Shown here: positions 22,986 to 33,124 of the stretch, piece by piece
How positions within the stretch are numbered: position 1 is the stretch's first letter
How the letters are laid out: each line of letters starts with the position of its first letter
Source: Dicyema japonicum
Lineage: Eukaryota > Dicyemida > Rhombozoa > Dicyemidae
Direction of reading: 5' to 3'
NCBI GenBank assembly: GCA_011109175.1
Contig: RDEW01000005.1
Span: 510,043-574,042 of the forward strand
Length of the DNA stretch: 64,000 nucleotides
The notes under the pieces: generated by a model
Database searches by the model: none
Told to the model about the DNA's origin: nothing
Seen by the model: only the letters and a program-made list of their open reading frames with translations
Program-made: the position numbers and the translations under genes

Positions 22986-25900
22986 ATGATTCAGGTAATC
23001 ACTTCAGGTTAACATTCCAGCTACTCCTTTTAATTTTGATCGGCAAAGTCCGGTTGAGTCACCCATCCTCTACTTTTGACGATCCCACGGCTAACAACCT
23101 GACAGCGGTGAACAGCACGCAACTCAATCTGTGCGTCAAACAAGCCACCAAAGCTCAAATATGCTCGATCGTAGTATTCGAAGAGAAAAGTGATCCCTGA
23201 ATAATTTCCAGATTATAATGAAAACTTGAACGTTGAAGCTTTAAACTTGTCGAGAAATATTCAGAATTACAGAATCGACGGAAAATATTTTCTGTACAAA
23301 AATCTCACCATTTTCACCACAACGAAAGTTCAGACGACAATGACGACTAATACAAGGAGCACATTGAGGTAATGTTTTTCCACGAATACTAGTACGGGAT
23401 CTACTACAAGGAATACCAGTTCACAGTCTTCCACACAAACTAAAGGTAGTACAAAAACAGCTACAAGTTCAAGTTCAATGAAGTAATATTCTACTGTAAA
23501 CAGCAGTACGGGATCTACCGGAAGCAATACCAGTTCACAGAGTACACAGTCTTCCACACAAACCAAGAGTAGTGCAAATAGTACGAAAACTGTTGCGAGG
23601 TAATATTCTACTGTAAACAGCAGTACGGGATCTCCTGGAAGCAATAGCAGTTCACAGAGTACAAAGCCGACGTCAGCACAAAAAAGCATTATCAACCTCT
23701 GTGTCGGAATCAAATCACTAAAACAGGGAGTTTCATACAAGTTAGAGCATTAAAGTGATTTTAGGGTTTTGACAGTTTTCTTTTCAAATAATGTCATTTA
23801 TGAGAGTTATGTATATCCGAAAATTTCCACGAGTAAGGATTTGCGAATATTCTTAGATGATGTTGTATCCAATATCAACCATTCACTGACATATCACAGA
23901 AATTACAGCGACTTGCGCTTGAATTGGACCGCCGAATCGACTGGCTATAATTTCTCAGTCAAAGTGAAAATCCGACGACCTCTAAGCCCAGTGACTAACC
24001 TGTTTGATGACTTAGAAAATCCTTTCATTCAACATTTCCTCGAACTACTCGTATCTAGTGTTTGACACACCAAAGTTCGATGCTGATTACAATATCACGG
24101 TTAATATAGGAGATATTGAAATTTGTAGATTACAGTGTTGAATGTCCCCCGTCAGTTAAATTATGAGTACAACTTCCACCTGGATTCAATAGGTTTGTGA
24201 TCCACTTATCGATAGCACCTTATCCACTCTCCAGTTTAATCTGGGGGGAAGTCGTCAATGTTTCGGACTCAGTCAAGATCAATTTAAGAAGTGAATTGAT
24301 TACTGATGATAATGGAAGGATTACCAGAGTTCTCCTGCTCCTTGCCTCTACAAAACACGGTATTTCACAGACTCTTATTTAGGCAAAACTATCCGACCTG
24401 TGGACTTTGACAAAACTTGGAATGATTATTCGAAAGGATCGGAGATCTTTGCAATCTTTGATTATAAGAATTTACCCTTACCTTCTCTAAGGAGGAATCT
24501 CAAAGTCATCTTAGTCGAGAAGGGTACGATCGGGGATAACTATTTGATTCCAGCAAGCACATTTCAGTAATATAAAATTTTATTTTAGGTTGTACGTCGT
24601 AATATTTAATTCCGTCGGTCATTCAGTCTCCAAGTCTTCGAGTTACATAACATCCCCCATTTTCCCCGTCAGCCATATTTCTTCCACTAAGCACGACAAT
24701 ATTTATTCCCTTTCGTGGGACCCCCCGAAATCTTGCGCTCTGTTTCAGAACGTTTGCTCATACACCATCTTGGTTATAAACAAAGACACGTGGGAAGATT
24801 ATAAATATGAGTCAAATAATACATTTTTGCTCCTTAGTCTTCAAAAGTCGGGGATTTATGAGATTCAGGTCACAACCTCAGTGAATGGAAGACTCAGTAC
24901 CCCCAGAAATGCGGTTTTTATATTCGACAACCAAAGAAGTACCTTATTTTCTGAGTTGAGAATTTTCGTTGCTATTCATTTGGCCGGTCGTCACGATACT
25001 AATAGTGTTACTGGTCATTGTAGTACTTCGAAGAAGTTGTGTGAGAGTGGCCCAAAGAATTTCCGTCAGGTGTGCTAATTCTCGCCCAAATACTCCAAAC
25101 TCTGCCATTGAGTTGGAGGAAGTGGACTACGTGAACCACATGGCCGACACCATGCACAAGGCAGTAACAAAGAAAATGAAAACCAACAAAATTTACTCCG
25201 TTAGCGTTTTTTGTTCAAAATAGGATATCTGCAGGAACTCGCCGAGCTATCCGGTTAGGATTTCGACTTTGCCGATAAATCATTCAAAAAACAGATATAC
25301 GAATATTGTGGCGTGTATTACTTAGGTCATTACTCCCATAGTTGATAGCTCACGTGTGATCCTGCAAAGATCTGCGGAATTCTTAGAACCTGGACAAACG
25401 GACTACATCAATGCAAATTACATTCCAGTATAACTCCCGGCTCATTCCAGGGGTATCTCTCGTCGAAGCAGTATATCGCATGCCAAGGACCACTGGATGC
25501 TACCATTGAGGATTTTTGGCTGATGGTCTACCAAAACAACGTGAAGGGAATCGTTATGCTGACAAAATTAGTCGAAAGGAATACTGTAGTCTTGTTGCCA
25601 TATTTTAGAGAAAATGTTCCCCCTATTTTCCGGACGAGGATAACCCGGAAATGACTTTTTCTTTGTTTAAAGTAAGCCACGTGAGTGAAACGGAATATGA
25701 AAAATTTATCATATCTGAACTTAAAATGGAGTCGATTGTGAGTGCTTGAGCTATATTTGAGTATTCCGATGTCCTGACTGTGAAGATATACAAATATTTG
25801 GGTTGGGGGACTTTTCTGTCCCGGAAAGACCGGATGAGATCATAAAGTTCGCTAGTTTTGTTTACATGGACGTCTTCACTCACACTTACGATAAAATCAT

Positions 25901-26238
25901 CGTTCATTGTAGGTAATGGAACATCAAATTTCCGTAGTGCTGGTGTGGGGAGAACGGGGACATTCATCACGATTGATTCGATGCTCCACTACCTCGTCAA
26001 TAACATAAAATTCAAGATAGAGGACATTATTCTGTCAATAAGACATTACAGACCTGGAATGGTCCAAACCCTGGTCTGCTTTAGTATTTGATTTGTAGCA
26101 TCAACTCGAATATATTTATGACTCTGGGTTGTGGTTGCTAACAACCGATGAGGGTACGTGTTGGGGTCATTTAATGTAGGTTTAAAGTATATGGAAGATA
26201 TCAGGTCAATATACTCAAGGAAACTCAAGTCCGATTAA
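22986..26238 (+). CDS. Receptor-type protein tyrosine phosphatase, FN3 ectodomain
   Basis: A transmembrane enzyme that dephosphorylates phosphotyrosine. ATG 22986 begins a signal peptide split by intron 1 (MIQ|LLLLILIGK). The ectodomain has a Ser/Thr-rich stalk (about 23310-23680) and FN3-like strands (DLRLNWTAES, YSYLVFDTP, YSLSWDPP). One membrane helix (LLFIWPVVTILIVLLVIVVL) is encoded at 24965-25025. A single PTP domain follows: SKNRYTNIVAFDSSRVIL, DYINANYIPG, KQYIACQGPL, HCSAGVGRTGTFI and RPGMVQT. Twenty introns of 22-29 nt start at 22995, 23190, 23369, 23483, 23600, 23741, 23991, 24100, 24193, 24360, 24567, 24939, 25200, 25315, 25428, 25586, 25738, 25913, 26074 and 26154. The spliced sum is 2768 nt, one short of a multiple of three. 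The missing base maps to the WPD loop (25801-25810: YLGW, then G-run, then DFSVPERPDE), so this is either a new pseudogene or a run-length sequencing error. Otherwise open for about 922 residues. Confidence 0.9.
23369..23640 (+). repeat. Tandem exon-intron units in the phosphatase stalk
   Basis: Three units of about 114-117 bp each contain a 24-nt intron (23369-23392, 23483-23506, 23600-23623) followed by an exon coding TGS(T/P)(T/G)(R/S)N(T/S)SSQS... The second and third introns are identical in sequence and the first is related. The unit therefore duplicated together with its intron. Introns 2 and 3 end CAGCAG, a tandem acceptor that could add or drop one residue. Confidence 0.85.
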
Positions 26239-26499
26239 TATTTCGTAGTAATTTGTTTAGTTTGAATATATTGGTTAATTTCCTAATCCCTTGTTTTATG
26301 ATAAGTGGGTCCCTTCGACGTACTAATTCTGACAATTTTTATATTTATTTTGACATTTTTGACAGTGCAATATACATTTTTGACAATGCAATTAACAATC
26401 ACATAATGGAATCCCATACAATTTCCATTTATTTTTTCAACATTCCTGTAAAATGTCGTATTTTCTTCCGCGTTAGATGTGTTATAGAATAGTCCAAAG

Positions 26500-26900
26500 C
26501 ATTTTGTAGTAATTGAGCTCGAAATTCGGTCAGGGTTCTATTTCCTGCTGCAATATCATCATTATGGGGATTGTTGTGATAAATACGTCTTCATTTCAGC
26601 CTTAAAAATGGAAAAACACCCTTCGCATGGATTAAGCTGAGGAGAATATGGTGCATCAATATTTAGTATGTTCTACTCGTATACCTTCAAAATTTACTTG
26701 TTTTTTATGGATTGGAGCATTATCCATATAAATAATAGTATCCTCTCCAGCTAAACTGTCAGATAATGCCGTCATAAAATTGATCGATTTTATAGATGCA
26801 ATGTTAATTCTCACAATTGTTCCATTGTCATCAATTACTAAAATAACTTTAAGATTCATTCCTTTGCTAGCCTCACTGGCACTATCGCATGGATCCTAGG
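26500..26900 (-). mobile_element. DDE_3-type (Tc1/mariner superfamily) transposase fragment
   Basis: The minus-strand reading contains KGMNLKVILVIDDNG, the second catalytic block IIYMDNAPIHKK and, after a frameshift, APYSPQLNPCEGCFSIFKAE with the third acidic residue. The first catalytic block is missing and no terminal inverted repeats were found. Confidence 0.75.
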
Positions 26901-27289
26901 GATCGGCCAATTTTTTATGTAAAGAGATTGAAATTTGTTTCGTCCAAATGTATTTTTCTATTTGTATTACGTTGATAATCCAATGCAAATATTTTTTATA
27001 TATTTTTCATTCCTTTGCAGCATTTTGTGGGTAATCAATCGGCATCAAGTCGGTTATATATTGTCGCAATACAAACTTTATTATTTACCAATGTTCGTAT
27101 TCTTTTCAATGTTATCGATGAATTATTCTCAATTATCAAATTCACTTTCAAAATTGATATAAAAATGTCAAAGTAGAATCGCTTTGTCAAATTTGATATA
27201 AAAATGTCAAAATTGAACTGAAAATGGTATATTGTCCAGTCTATGCTATAATAACTCTTGGAGTCTCAAGAGAGCTGTAATGAATAAAC

Positions 27290-27620
27290 GAAAAATTCCA
27301 AAGACCACGGTAACATCAAACTACCCACGTGATCCCGACACGCTCTAATAGAGACCTCAACTTGGCCCGATGCACCTCCCTCGATCACACAAAAAACCCG
27401 TACCGTAGTCGCGCGGGGGGGTTCCTCGGTTTTTACGGATTAAGAATTCCAGGGGTATTGGAAGGGGAATATTCCAAAAGTCCATCGTTCCGTAATTTTA
27501 AAAGCCTTTTTTGGTTTGAACAAGCACAGTGAACCAGAGAACGTTTTCTGGGAAGCTGAATGCGATTCCATAACTCGTCGCCAGAGAACGAAATTTTTGT
27601 GACTAAAATTTATCCACGTG
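27290..27620 (-). mobile_element. LINE-A 3' end, reverse orientation
   Basis: The complement of 27305-27375 reads GGCCAAGTTGAGGTCTCT, AGCGTGTCGGGATCACGTGG, then the tail with CCGTGGTCTTTGG. It matches the 3' end at 53150-53225. Upstream sequence to about 27620 resembles 53290-53420 weakly. Confidence 0.6.
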
Positions 27621-27702
27621 AAGATAAGTTTTATTAGAGACGGAGACATGGGTGTGACATCAATTTATTCTAATAAAAAAGTGATAACATGCCTAAATAA
27701 AC

Positions 27703-28635
27703 TCAAAGACTATTAATAAAAGAGTTCAACAACTTGGTGACTACCTTAACCTGTTGGGAGACGGCTTCAACAACTTTATGTCCTGATAATGCATTTTCGG
27801 TTTCCTTTGATAATGCGCAAACATTAGATATGATTGATAATGCCAAAACTTTCATTCCACAATGTGCAGCAGCTATAGCTTCTCCAGAAGTACTCATTCC
27901 TATTTAGTTAGTAGACACGTGATCACCCACGGCATCGCAGTCGTTGTTAGTCAAAAAACTGACATCAAATGCTGTTTCGTAGTGGGGTCCGGCGACGGAG
28001 GCGTATATTCCTGTATAAATGTCAATATTTAGTTCCAATGCACATTTCTGGCATTTCCTTCTCAGTTCCTTGTTGTACAGATCATAAAGGGAGGGAAATC
28101 TGGGACCCCATCTTAACTTACAGAGGGAATCGAACCTTTCATCATTAGGACCCACCAACGGACTGTTCCCAGCGAATCCAGGGAAATAGAGATGGTCTTT
28201 GATCAGCATTATGTCCCCGATTTTGAAAGACGGATTTATCCCGCCGGCTGCATTTGACAAGATCAAGTTTTCGACTCCCAAGAGCCTCATTAATCTGATG
28301 GGGGCAACGATCTGAGTGAAAATCGTAAATATACTGCTGATGGGTGAAGGCCCTCATAAAAATGAAGTCTTCCCTGCTGAATGATCAAATCCTTTCCATT
28401 CGTCATCTTTCCTATGACAAACTGACCCACGTGAGAAGTAGCTTAAATAACACATCATATTACCAGTTGCTACTGGAAGATTCGGGATTTCAGCAAATTT
28501 AATAATCGTTGGATTTTCGATTAATTTAGCGAGATCCCCAAGTCCAGATCCACAAACAATGCCAATTGTAGGCCTTAAGGGTGTTTTCGAGGCTACATAA
28601 TCTTTCATTTGCTGAACATCGTTGTATGATATCAT
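27703..28635 (-). CDS. PNP: Purine nucleoside phosphorylase
   Basis: Cytosolic PNP cleaves inosine and guanosine with phosphate to free base plus ribose-1-phosphate, a central purine-salvage step. Five exons: 28464-28635, 28335-28441, 28136-28311, 27927-28111 and 27703-27899. The introns are 22, 23, 24 and 27 nt. Spliced length is 837 nt (278 residues; human PNP is 289) with no lesion. Signatures in order: RPTIGIVCGSGLGDLA (phosphate loop), SHVGQFVIG, QQGRLHFYEGLHP, LILSNAAGGINPSFKIGDIM, LVGPNDER, SVAGPHYET, DAVGMSTSGEAIAAAHCGM and SIISNV with the catalytic Asn. The 24-nt intron (28112-28135) has no stop and is in frame, so unspliced RNA would add eight residues; homology (NDERWGPRFPS) favours removal. 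Parasites of this kind commonly depend on salvage, but that is context, not evidence. Confidence 0.96.
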
Positions 28636-29834
28636 CCTATTCTCTGATTAAAATGGTTTAATGATTAAATATCATCCAATAACGCTAAAACCGCTATTTC
28701 ATCATTAAATAGCAGTGCCAAGAGGTTAATTTGCGGGAAAGTTGACATTTTGACGTACCTTATGCACTAAATGTCTACTTTGCTTCATGTTTGATGAAAG
28801 TCCATTTCTTCTTGTGACCACGGACGAGGTGATGGAATCCTGAGACATGTACATTGGAGAAGTGTTTGTTGCTGGAAAATCCGGGTTTGGATTCTGTCCA
28901 ACATTAAATTAAAAGAACTCAGAGGATCATCTGTCAGAAGCCATATAATGTACAACCAATAGTGCAATCAATTAAAAACCCGTCACTCCAGTTATTCTCT
29001 GTCATTAATGCAAAATATTCAAATTTCAAGGTTTTTTGAATGTCATTAGAATTATTGATTTAATGGAAAGTCTTTATGTCATTAGAATTATTTTCCTTAT
29101 AATTTCACAGGAACACTCTAATCAATGGATTTAAGTATTTATTGACCTTTTCATGAGCTTTATCCCCTATGCTCATCACAAACCATGTTCAACTCGAGAA
29201 ACTAGTAACAAAATCATTTTCCTCCGCTTGTCTCTGTCATGATAAAGCTCTCGTAGTCATCCAGATCTTCTCTCTCTTAAACGTCTCCTAATCTTTTGGA
29301 GTTTCCGTCGAGGATCATTTTAGTTAGTTAAAAGCACTCCCCCATCACCCATAGGTATATGAATATGTTACATCACTGAGGTAATCAGGATAATTCAGAC
29401 CTTCCCAGCACCTGAACGGGCATTGGCAGCACTTTGAGGTTGATTTCAAAAATCAGTAATTACTACAATTAAAACGGGTTCCACATTTAATCCAAAAATA
29501 CCATTTATATCTCATTATGTGAAAGTTAATTTTGAATCTCTTGCAGACCAAAGAGCAGTCCCAAACTATTCGTTAGATTAACCGTTTTCCCTGTTAAGTT
29601 TTGTTTTAAAGATAAATTTTATTTTCAATGTATTTTTGATTTTATGATTTTCTTTTTATATCTTGTATACACAGGATTTAATATAACAAGGAGAGGTCTG
29701 AATCTATATCTCAATTTCACCATATTGCAATATCCATTTGTATTTGGGGGTTCGCTTTTCCCCGTAGTTTCCTTCACATGGAGGGATAGGAAATAAATAA
29801 AAGTAAATTCCCATAAAAGTTAATTTGGAGATTT
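28636..29834. other. Unassigned, about 1.2 kb
   Basis: AT-rich flank upstream of PNP, then sequence without coding signal. Near 29750-29810 is a segment GTAGTTTCCTTCACATGGAG ending GGAAATAAATAAA, similar to the 3' tail at 32270-32315 (family C tail). Confidence 0.4.
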
Positions 29835-30250
29835 AAGATTGGTATCATGTCCCCGGGGAGCATCCCTATCCCCTTTATTGTTCAATCCATTCACCCCAGA
29901 TCTTCTTATCCCGGAAAACGAGAACGAAATCCTAATGCTTATGAAGATGACATTGTTATGGTCTCACGTGATCTGGATATTCAGGTTGCATCATTAAGAT
30001 TTCAACAACACCTGGACTGTCCTAACGTTGGGTTAGAGGACAACAGCCAAACATTTACTCCTTAGAAATCAGTAACCACGTTATTCAATTCCGACAGAAA
30101 ATTAAGGAGACAGTAGAGCTAAAGGTGGATAATACAGAAATCCCTTCAGCATATAAGGTGAGAAAAAGTCTAACTTTCTAACCTCTCAGGAATATGGAAG
30201 GCCTGAAGCTATCCAGTTCGCACTGTTAAAGCTTTTGTAAAGTGGTGAGT
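29835..30250 (+). mobile_element. LINE-A RT fragment
   Basis: Reads GIMSPGSIPIPFIVQ (decayed VPQGSPLSPLLFN box), YEDDIVMVSRDLDIQVAS (YADD region) and ETVELKVDNTEIPS, matching 47580-47870 block by block. Truncated at both ends. Confidence 0.75.
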
Positions 30251-30995
30251 GATGTGCTCAAAGACTAGCTTTGGGAGGTTAAAAAAGAGACGGTCAAGAT
30301 TAAGCGTTGTGTTTGTTTAAAAAAGAGAGGGTCAAAGCCACTGTATATATAGACAGAGTAGGATAACTTGCTTTCGGTCTGGTTACAACGGACTATTAAT
30401 ATGAAGTTATCCAATCGAGGCCATCCAGGAAAAATATATTTATTGCGAACGTTATCTGAGATTATTAAATGTTCTCACTTTTGGTTTCAATTGTAAAATA
30501 AGATTGAATGCTTTAGTTATCTCAAAGACAGATAGAAAATTGTCTTAATTGTCAACTACAATTGGCAGAATTGTCAACACAAAGTGTGTTTAATTGCTAC
30601 AAGAATGTACTCCCTATATAAAGGACTCCACTAAAGTCGTTTGTCAATAGAGACGGTTTCCTATTTGCCTCCAAATTGTATATAGAATTATCGTACTTTA
30701 TGTTGCAATTCTGTCCAAGAAAAAATTGGTGCAATTTATATCTCGAATATCTACGAATTTCGACTAATTTTATGAAAAGATCACATTAAAAACTGGAGAT
30801 AACCGATTGCTTTCATAGTTGAGGTAGATAATACAGAAAAACCCTGTTTTGGGGTACTTGGTGGTCTAATGGGAAGTTGGACTTTACATCGAACAGGTGG
30901 ATCAAGGTCTCTGAAACCTCGAAAGTGATCTATACGAGATAAATATCTATTCTTATTCAGGTTGTGAGAATCCGAAATTTTTTTCTTTTTCTTGT
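30251..30995. other. Unassigned; possible promoter-like segment
   Basis: 30600-30650 contains TATATAAAGGACTCC after an AATTGTCAA repeat cluster (30540-30580), and 30720-30745 ends AAAAATTGGTGCAATTT. The layout is vaguely that of a retroelement LTR, but no second LTR or internal gene was found. Confidence 0.25.
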
Positions 30996-30999
30996 GTGT

Positions 31000-31180
31000 G
31001 GGTCCTTTCTAGACTATCAAGTTCCGCAGTGAATATCCACTGATGACGTCTCACTCTTCAAGCCCTTATAGCATCGTAGATGCGTGGAAACTTCCACCAG
31101 GTGAACAGCAGCGAGAATCGAACCCGTAACTTAAGCCACTTTGCTCGACACCTAACCACTATGCCACCCGGCCTTATAAT
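31000..31180 (-). mobile_element. SINE-A copy, reverse orientation
   Basis: The complement begins with GGCCGGGTGGCATAGTGG (box A region), box B GGTTCGATTCTCGCTGC, then GTTCACCTGGTGGAAGTTTCC, ACGCATCTACGATGC, GACGTCATCAGTGGATA and GCGGAACTTGATAG. Nearly complete 5' and middle parts, closest to the copy at 63752-64000. Confidence 0.85.
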
Positions 31181-31844
31181 GTCAATTTTGAGAATTTGGT
31201 TAAGTTTTGATTATTTCCCTTATTTTGAGAATCACGTGGGGAATATTCCTGCTGTTTTGCATGAATTACTAGCACGTACTGATGCTTTGCAACCTCCGCG
31301 AGTGCAGACTTTTACTTGGACTGGCAACAATTGTTTGACACCGTGGGAGGGATTACTCTGCTAGAAGGCAGAGGACAAAACCCACCAAAACAGAGCGTAT
31401 TCCTGTCATTTTTTATTGAAAGCGAGTAATTTGGGGAAGAACACGATGTGGCATATTGTTTCTGGGAGTTTCCCGAAGAGCATTCGGTTGATTAATTTTA
31501 TGATAATTGACACAAGACAGGCACGTGAGCTGTCCGTGTTCTGAGAAATGAAGTCTTGCGATGTTCAACGGAGCTTATCAAATCCTCCACTGTTGCTTGG
31601 AATGAAAGGGAATTCCACTTTTAGTATGTTAACTATTTTTCCAGGATAGGCGTCTAGTCGAGTTGATGCATGTTCCCATTTAGGTGTTCCCCAAAGAGAG
31701 TTTAGTAGAGGCTATTAATAACACTTTGAGGAAACTTATATTTCCAAATTCTAATTTTCAAATTTATCATTAAATAATCATTTAATATTTTAATTCCTTA
31801 ATCCATTCTAATCGATACTGTTGAAAAAGTAAATCTGTGGCATA
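31181..31844. other. Unassigned
   Basis: No supported feature beyond short ORFs; AT-rich toward 31800. Confidence 0.35.
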
Positions 31845-32105
31845 ATGACCACGTGGTGTCATGTGGCTACTTGATTGAAGATTTCTCTTCACTGGTGGTT
31901 CATTGGATCTACCTTACTCAGGAGGCGCCGAATGGCTGGTCGGTATTCTAAAGGATTCATCTATTCATTCCACCGAGAGACAATTTTTTCCCTGGCGAAG
32001 AGTTCTGGAGTCGACCTCAGCTCCCCGTACAACACTCTCTCTATCACTGTGCTTGGATGAGGGTTCAGAATCAAGGAATTAGTTAGTTTGGTTTAACCTT
32101 GATCT
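31845..32105 (+). mobile_element. SINE-B copy, diverged
   Basis: Contains GTGGTGTCATGTGGCTAC, GGATCTACCTTACTCAGGAG, GAATGGCTGGTCGGTATTC and a GAATTAGTTAGTTTGG end. It aligns in reverse with 18890-19075. Confidence 0.6.
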
Positions 32106-32149
32106 TTAATTTAATTATCAATTTAATTTTTATAGCAACTAATGGTCTT

Positions 32150-32320
32150 CACGTGGGTCACCTACTATGGAGAAGACTGTTGTAACCAACAGACCCACCT
32201 TCTCTCCCTTGTCTAACAACTATTGCCTGATAGTGGCCACAAACGTTCGTCATTTTTAGTTACGTTCTTGTTAGCCAACGGTTTCCTTCACTTGAAGGGA
32301 CAGGAGTAAATAAATATTAA
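32150..32320 (+). mobile_element. 3' tail of a further retroelement (family C tail)
   Basis: The segment ends GTTAGCCAACGGTTTCC, TTCACTTGAAGGGACAGG, AGTAAATAAATA. Related ends occur near 29770-29810 (+) and, reversed, at 52425-52510. The body upstream is not recognisable. Confidence 0.45.
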
Positions 32321-32399
32321 TCCAAAGGATTTCTCTGGCAGTTGTCAGGGGTTAACAGCCACTCAATTACTTCAGATGAATTACTTTGACTGTTTTGTT

Positions 32400-32640
32400 A
32401 CGTAATAAATTGAAACGAACAAGATTCGCTCAAACAACCACGGGGATCTCCTGTTCGTGCACTAATACAATTCCCTAGACGACTCAAGAATTCCATCGTC
32501 TCAGGCGCAACCAGACGTCCCAACAGCGAGTGGAAGAACAAAAATCCTTGGGTAGGACCGCGTACTTTGTCCGTTTCAACCTCTCGTCATTCTCAGCGGC
32601 CGAACAGGCTAGAGGCACTGAGGAGTAGGAGGCAAACGTA
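32400..32640 (-). mobile_element. RLE-type element C-terminal fragment, reverse orientation
   Basis: The reverse complement aligns with 400-640: CAGTGCCTCTAGCCTGTTCGG, TGGGACGTCTGGTTGCGCC, GAATTCTTGAGTCGTCTAGGG. It covers the region from the end of the endonuclease-like core through the ETSG tail. Confidence 0.75.
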
Positions 32641-32759
32641 ATAAATTATTCAAATATTCTAATGTTATACAAATTAATAATTTAGATTTCTCTTCCAACA
32701 GCGAATTTTACCAAATCTCCTTTTCATTAGTTTTTATTTTATTAGTCTACTATTCACTA

Positions 32760-33040
32760 GTTCAAAAAACATAGGATTCATTGAATCAAAGTGGGGATTT
32801 AACAAGGATTCACAAAGAATAGGGTCATTGGAATCAAAAGTGGGATTTAACAAGGATTCACAAGAATAGGGTCAGTGGAATCAAAGGTGGGATCTTACAA
32901 GGTTCACAGGGGTTAGAGTCATTGGAATCAAAAGTGGGGATCTTACAAGGTTCACAGAGGTTAGGGTCAGTGGAATCAAATGTGAGGATATAAAAAGATT
33001 GCAGAAAAATGAGGACCACAGAGGTCGAAAACTCATTCAA
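32760..33040 (-). pseudogene. Signal-peptide-led 16-residue repeat ORF, broken
   Basis: ATG at 33038-33040 opens MNEFSTSVVLIFLQSFYIL, a plausible signal peptide. Repeats of about 48 bp follow, each coding FDS(T/N)DPxLCEPCKIPT or the variant FDSNDPILCESLLNPT. Five units are visible down to about 32765. The frame is lost at the second-to-third unit boundary (one base short near 32890) and again one base short near 32862, so a stop arises at 32858. The start is only 85 bp past the stop of the ZNF800-like gene on the same strand. It may be a decayed secreted repeat peptide gene or a minisatellite that happens to be open. Two unit types (CEPCKIP and CESLLNP) are grouped. Confidence 0.45.
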
Positions 33041-33124
33041 GGACGTTGCCTGTCCTCGTGATAGTTTATTTTTTTTAAAATCACAAAAAATAAAATAAAA
33101 CTTTTTTTATAAAGTAAAATATAA

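Noticed and set aside
23330-23740. 136-codon minus-strand hydrophobic ORF
   Set aside because: Antisense of the Ser/Thr-rich phosphatase stalk; the Val/Leu-rich reading is the complement of ACA/AGT codons.
25224-25320. Stop codon and frameshift in the phosphatase before the KNRY motif
   Set aside because: I first followed the frame YLQELAELSG, which hits TAG. The phase-0 join at the 24-nt intron 25200-25223 gives DICRNSPSYPVRISTLPINH and runs openly into SKNRYTNI, so there is no lesion here.
30440-30760. Solo LTR
   Set aside because: A TATATAAA box and an end resembling TTGGTGC are suggestive, but there is no second copy, no TG...CA pair with target duplication and no internal gene.
32858-33040. 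Minisatellite as a CRISPR-like array
   Set aside because: Units are contiguous without spacers, vary in sequence and read as codons. The window is eukaryotic.
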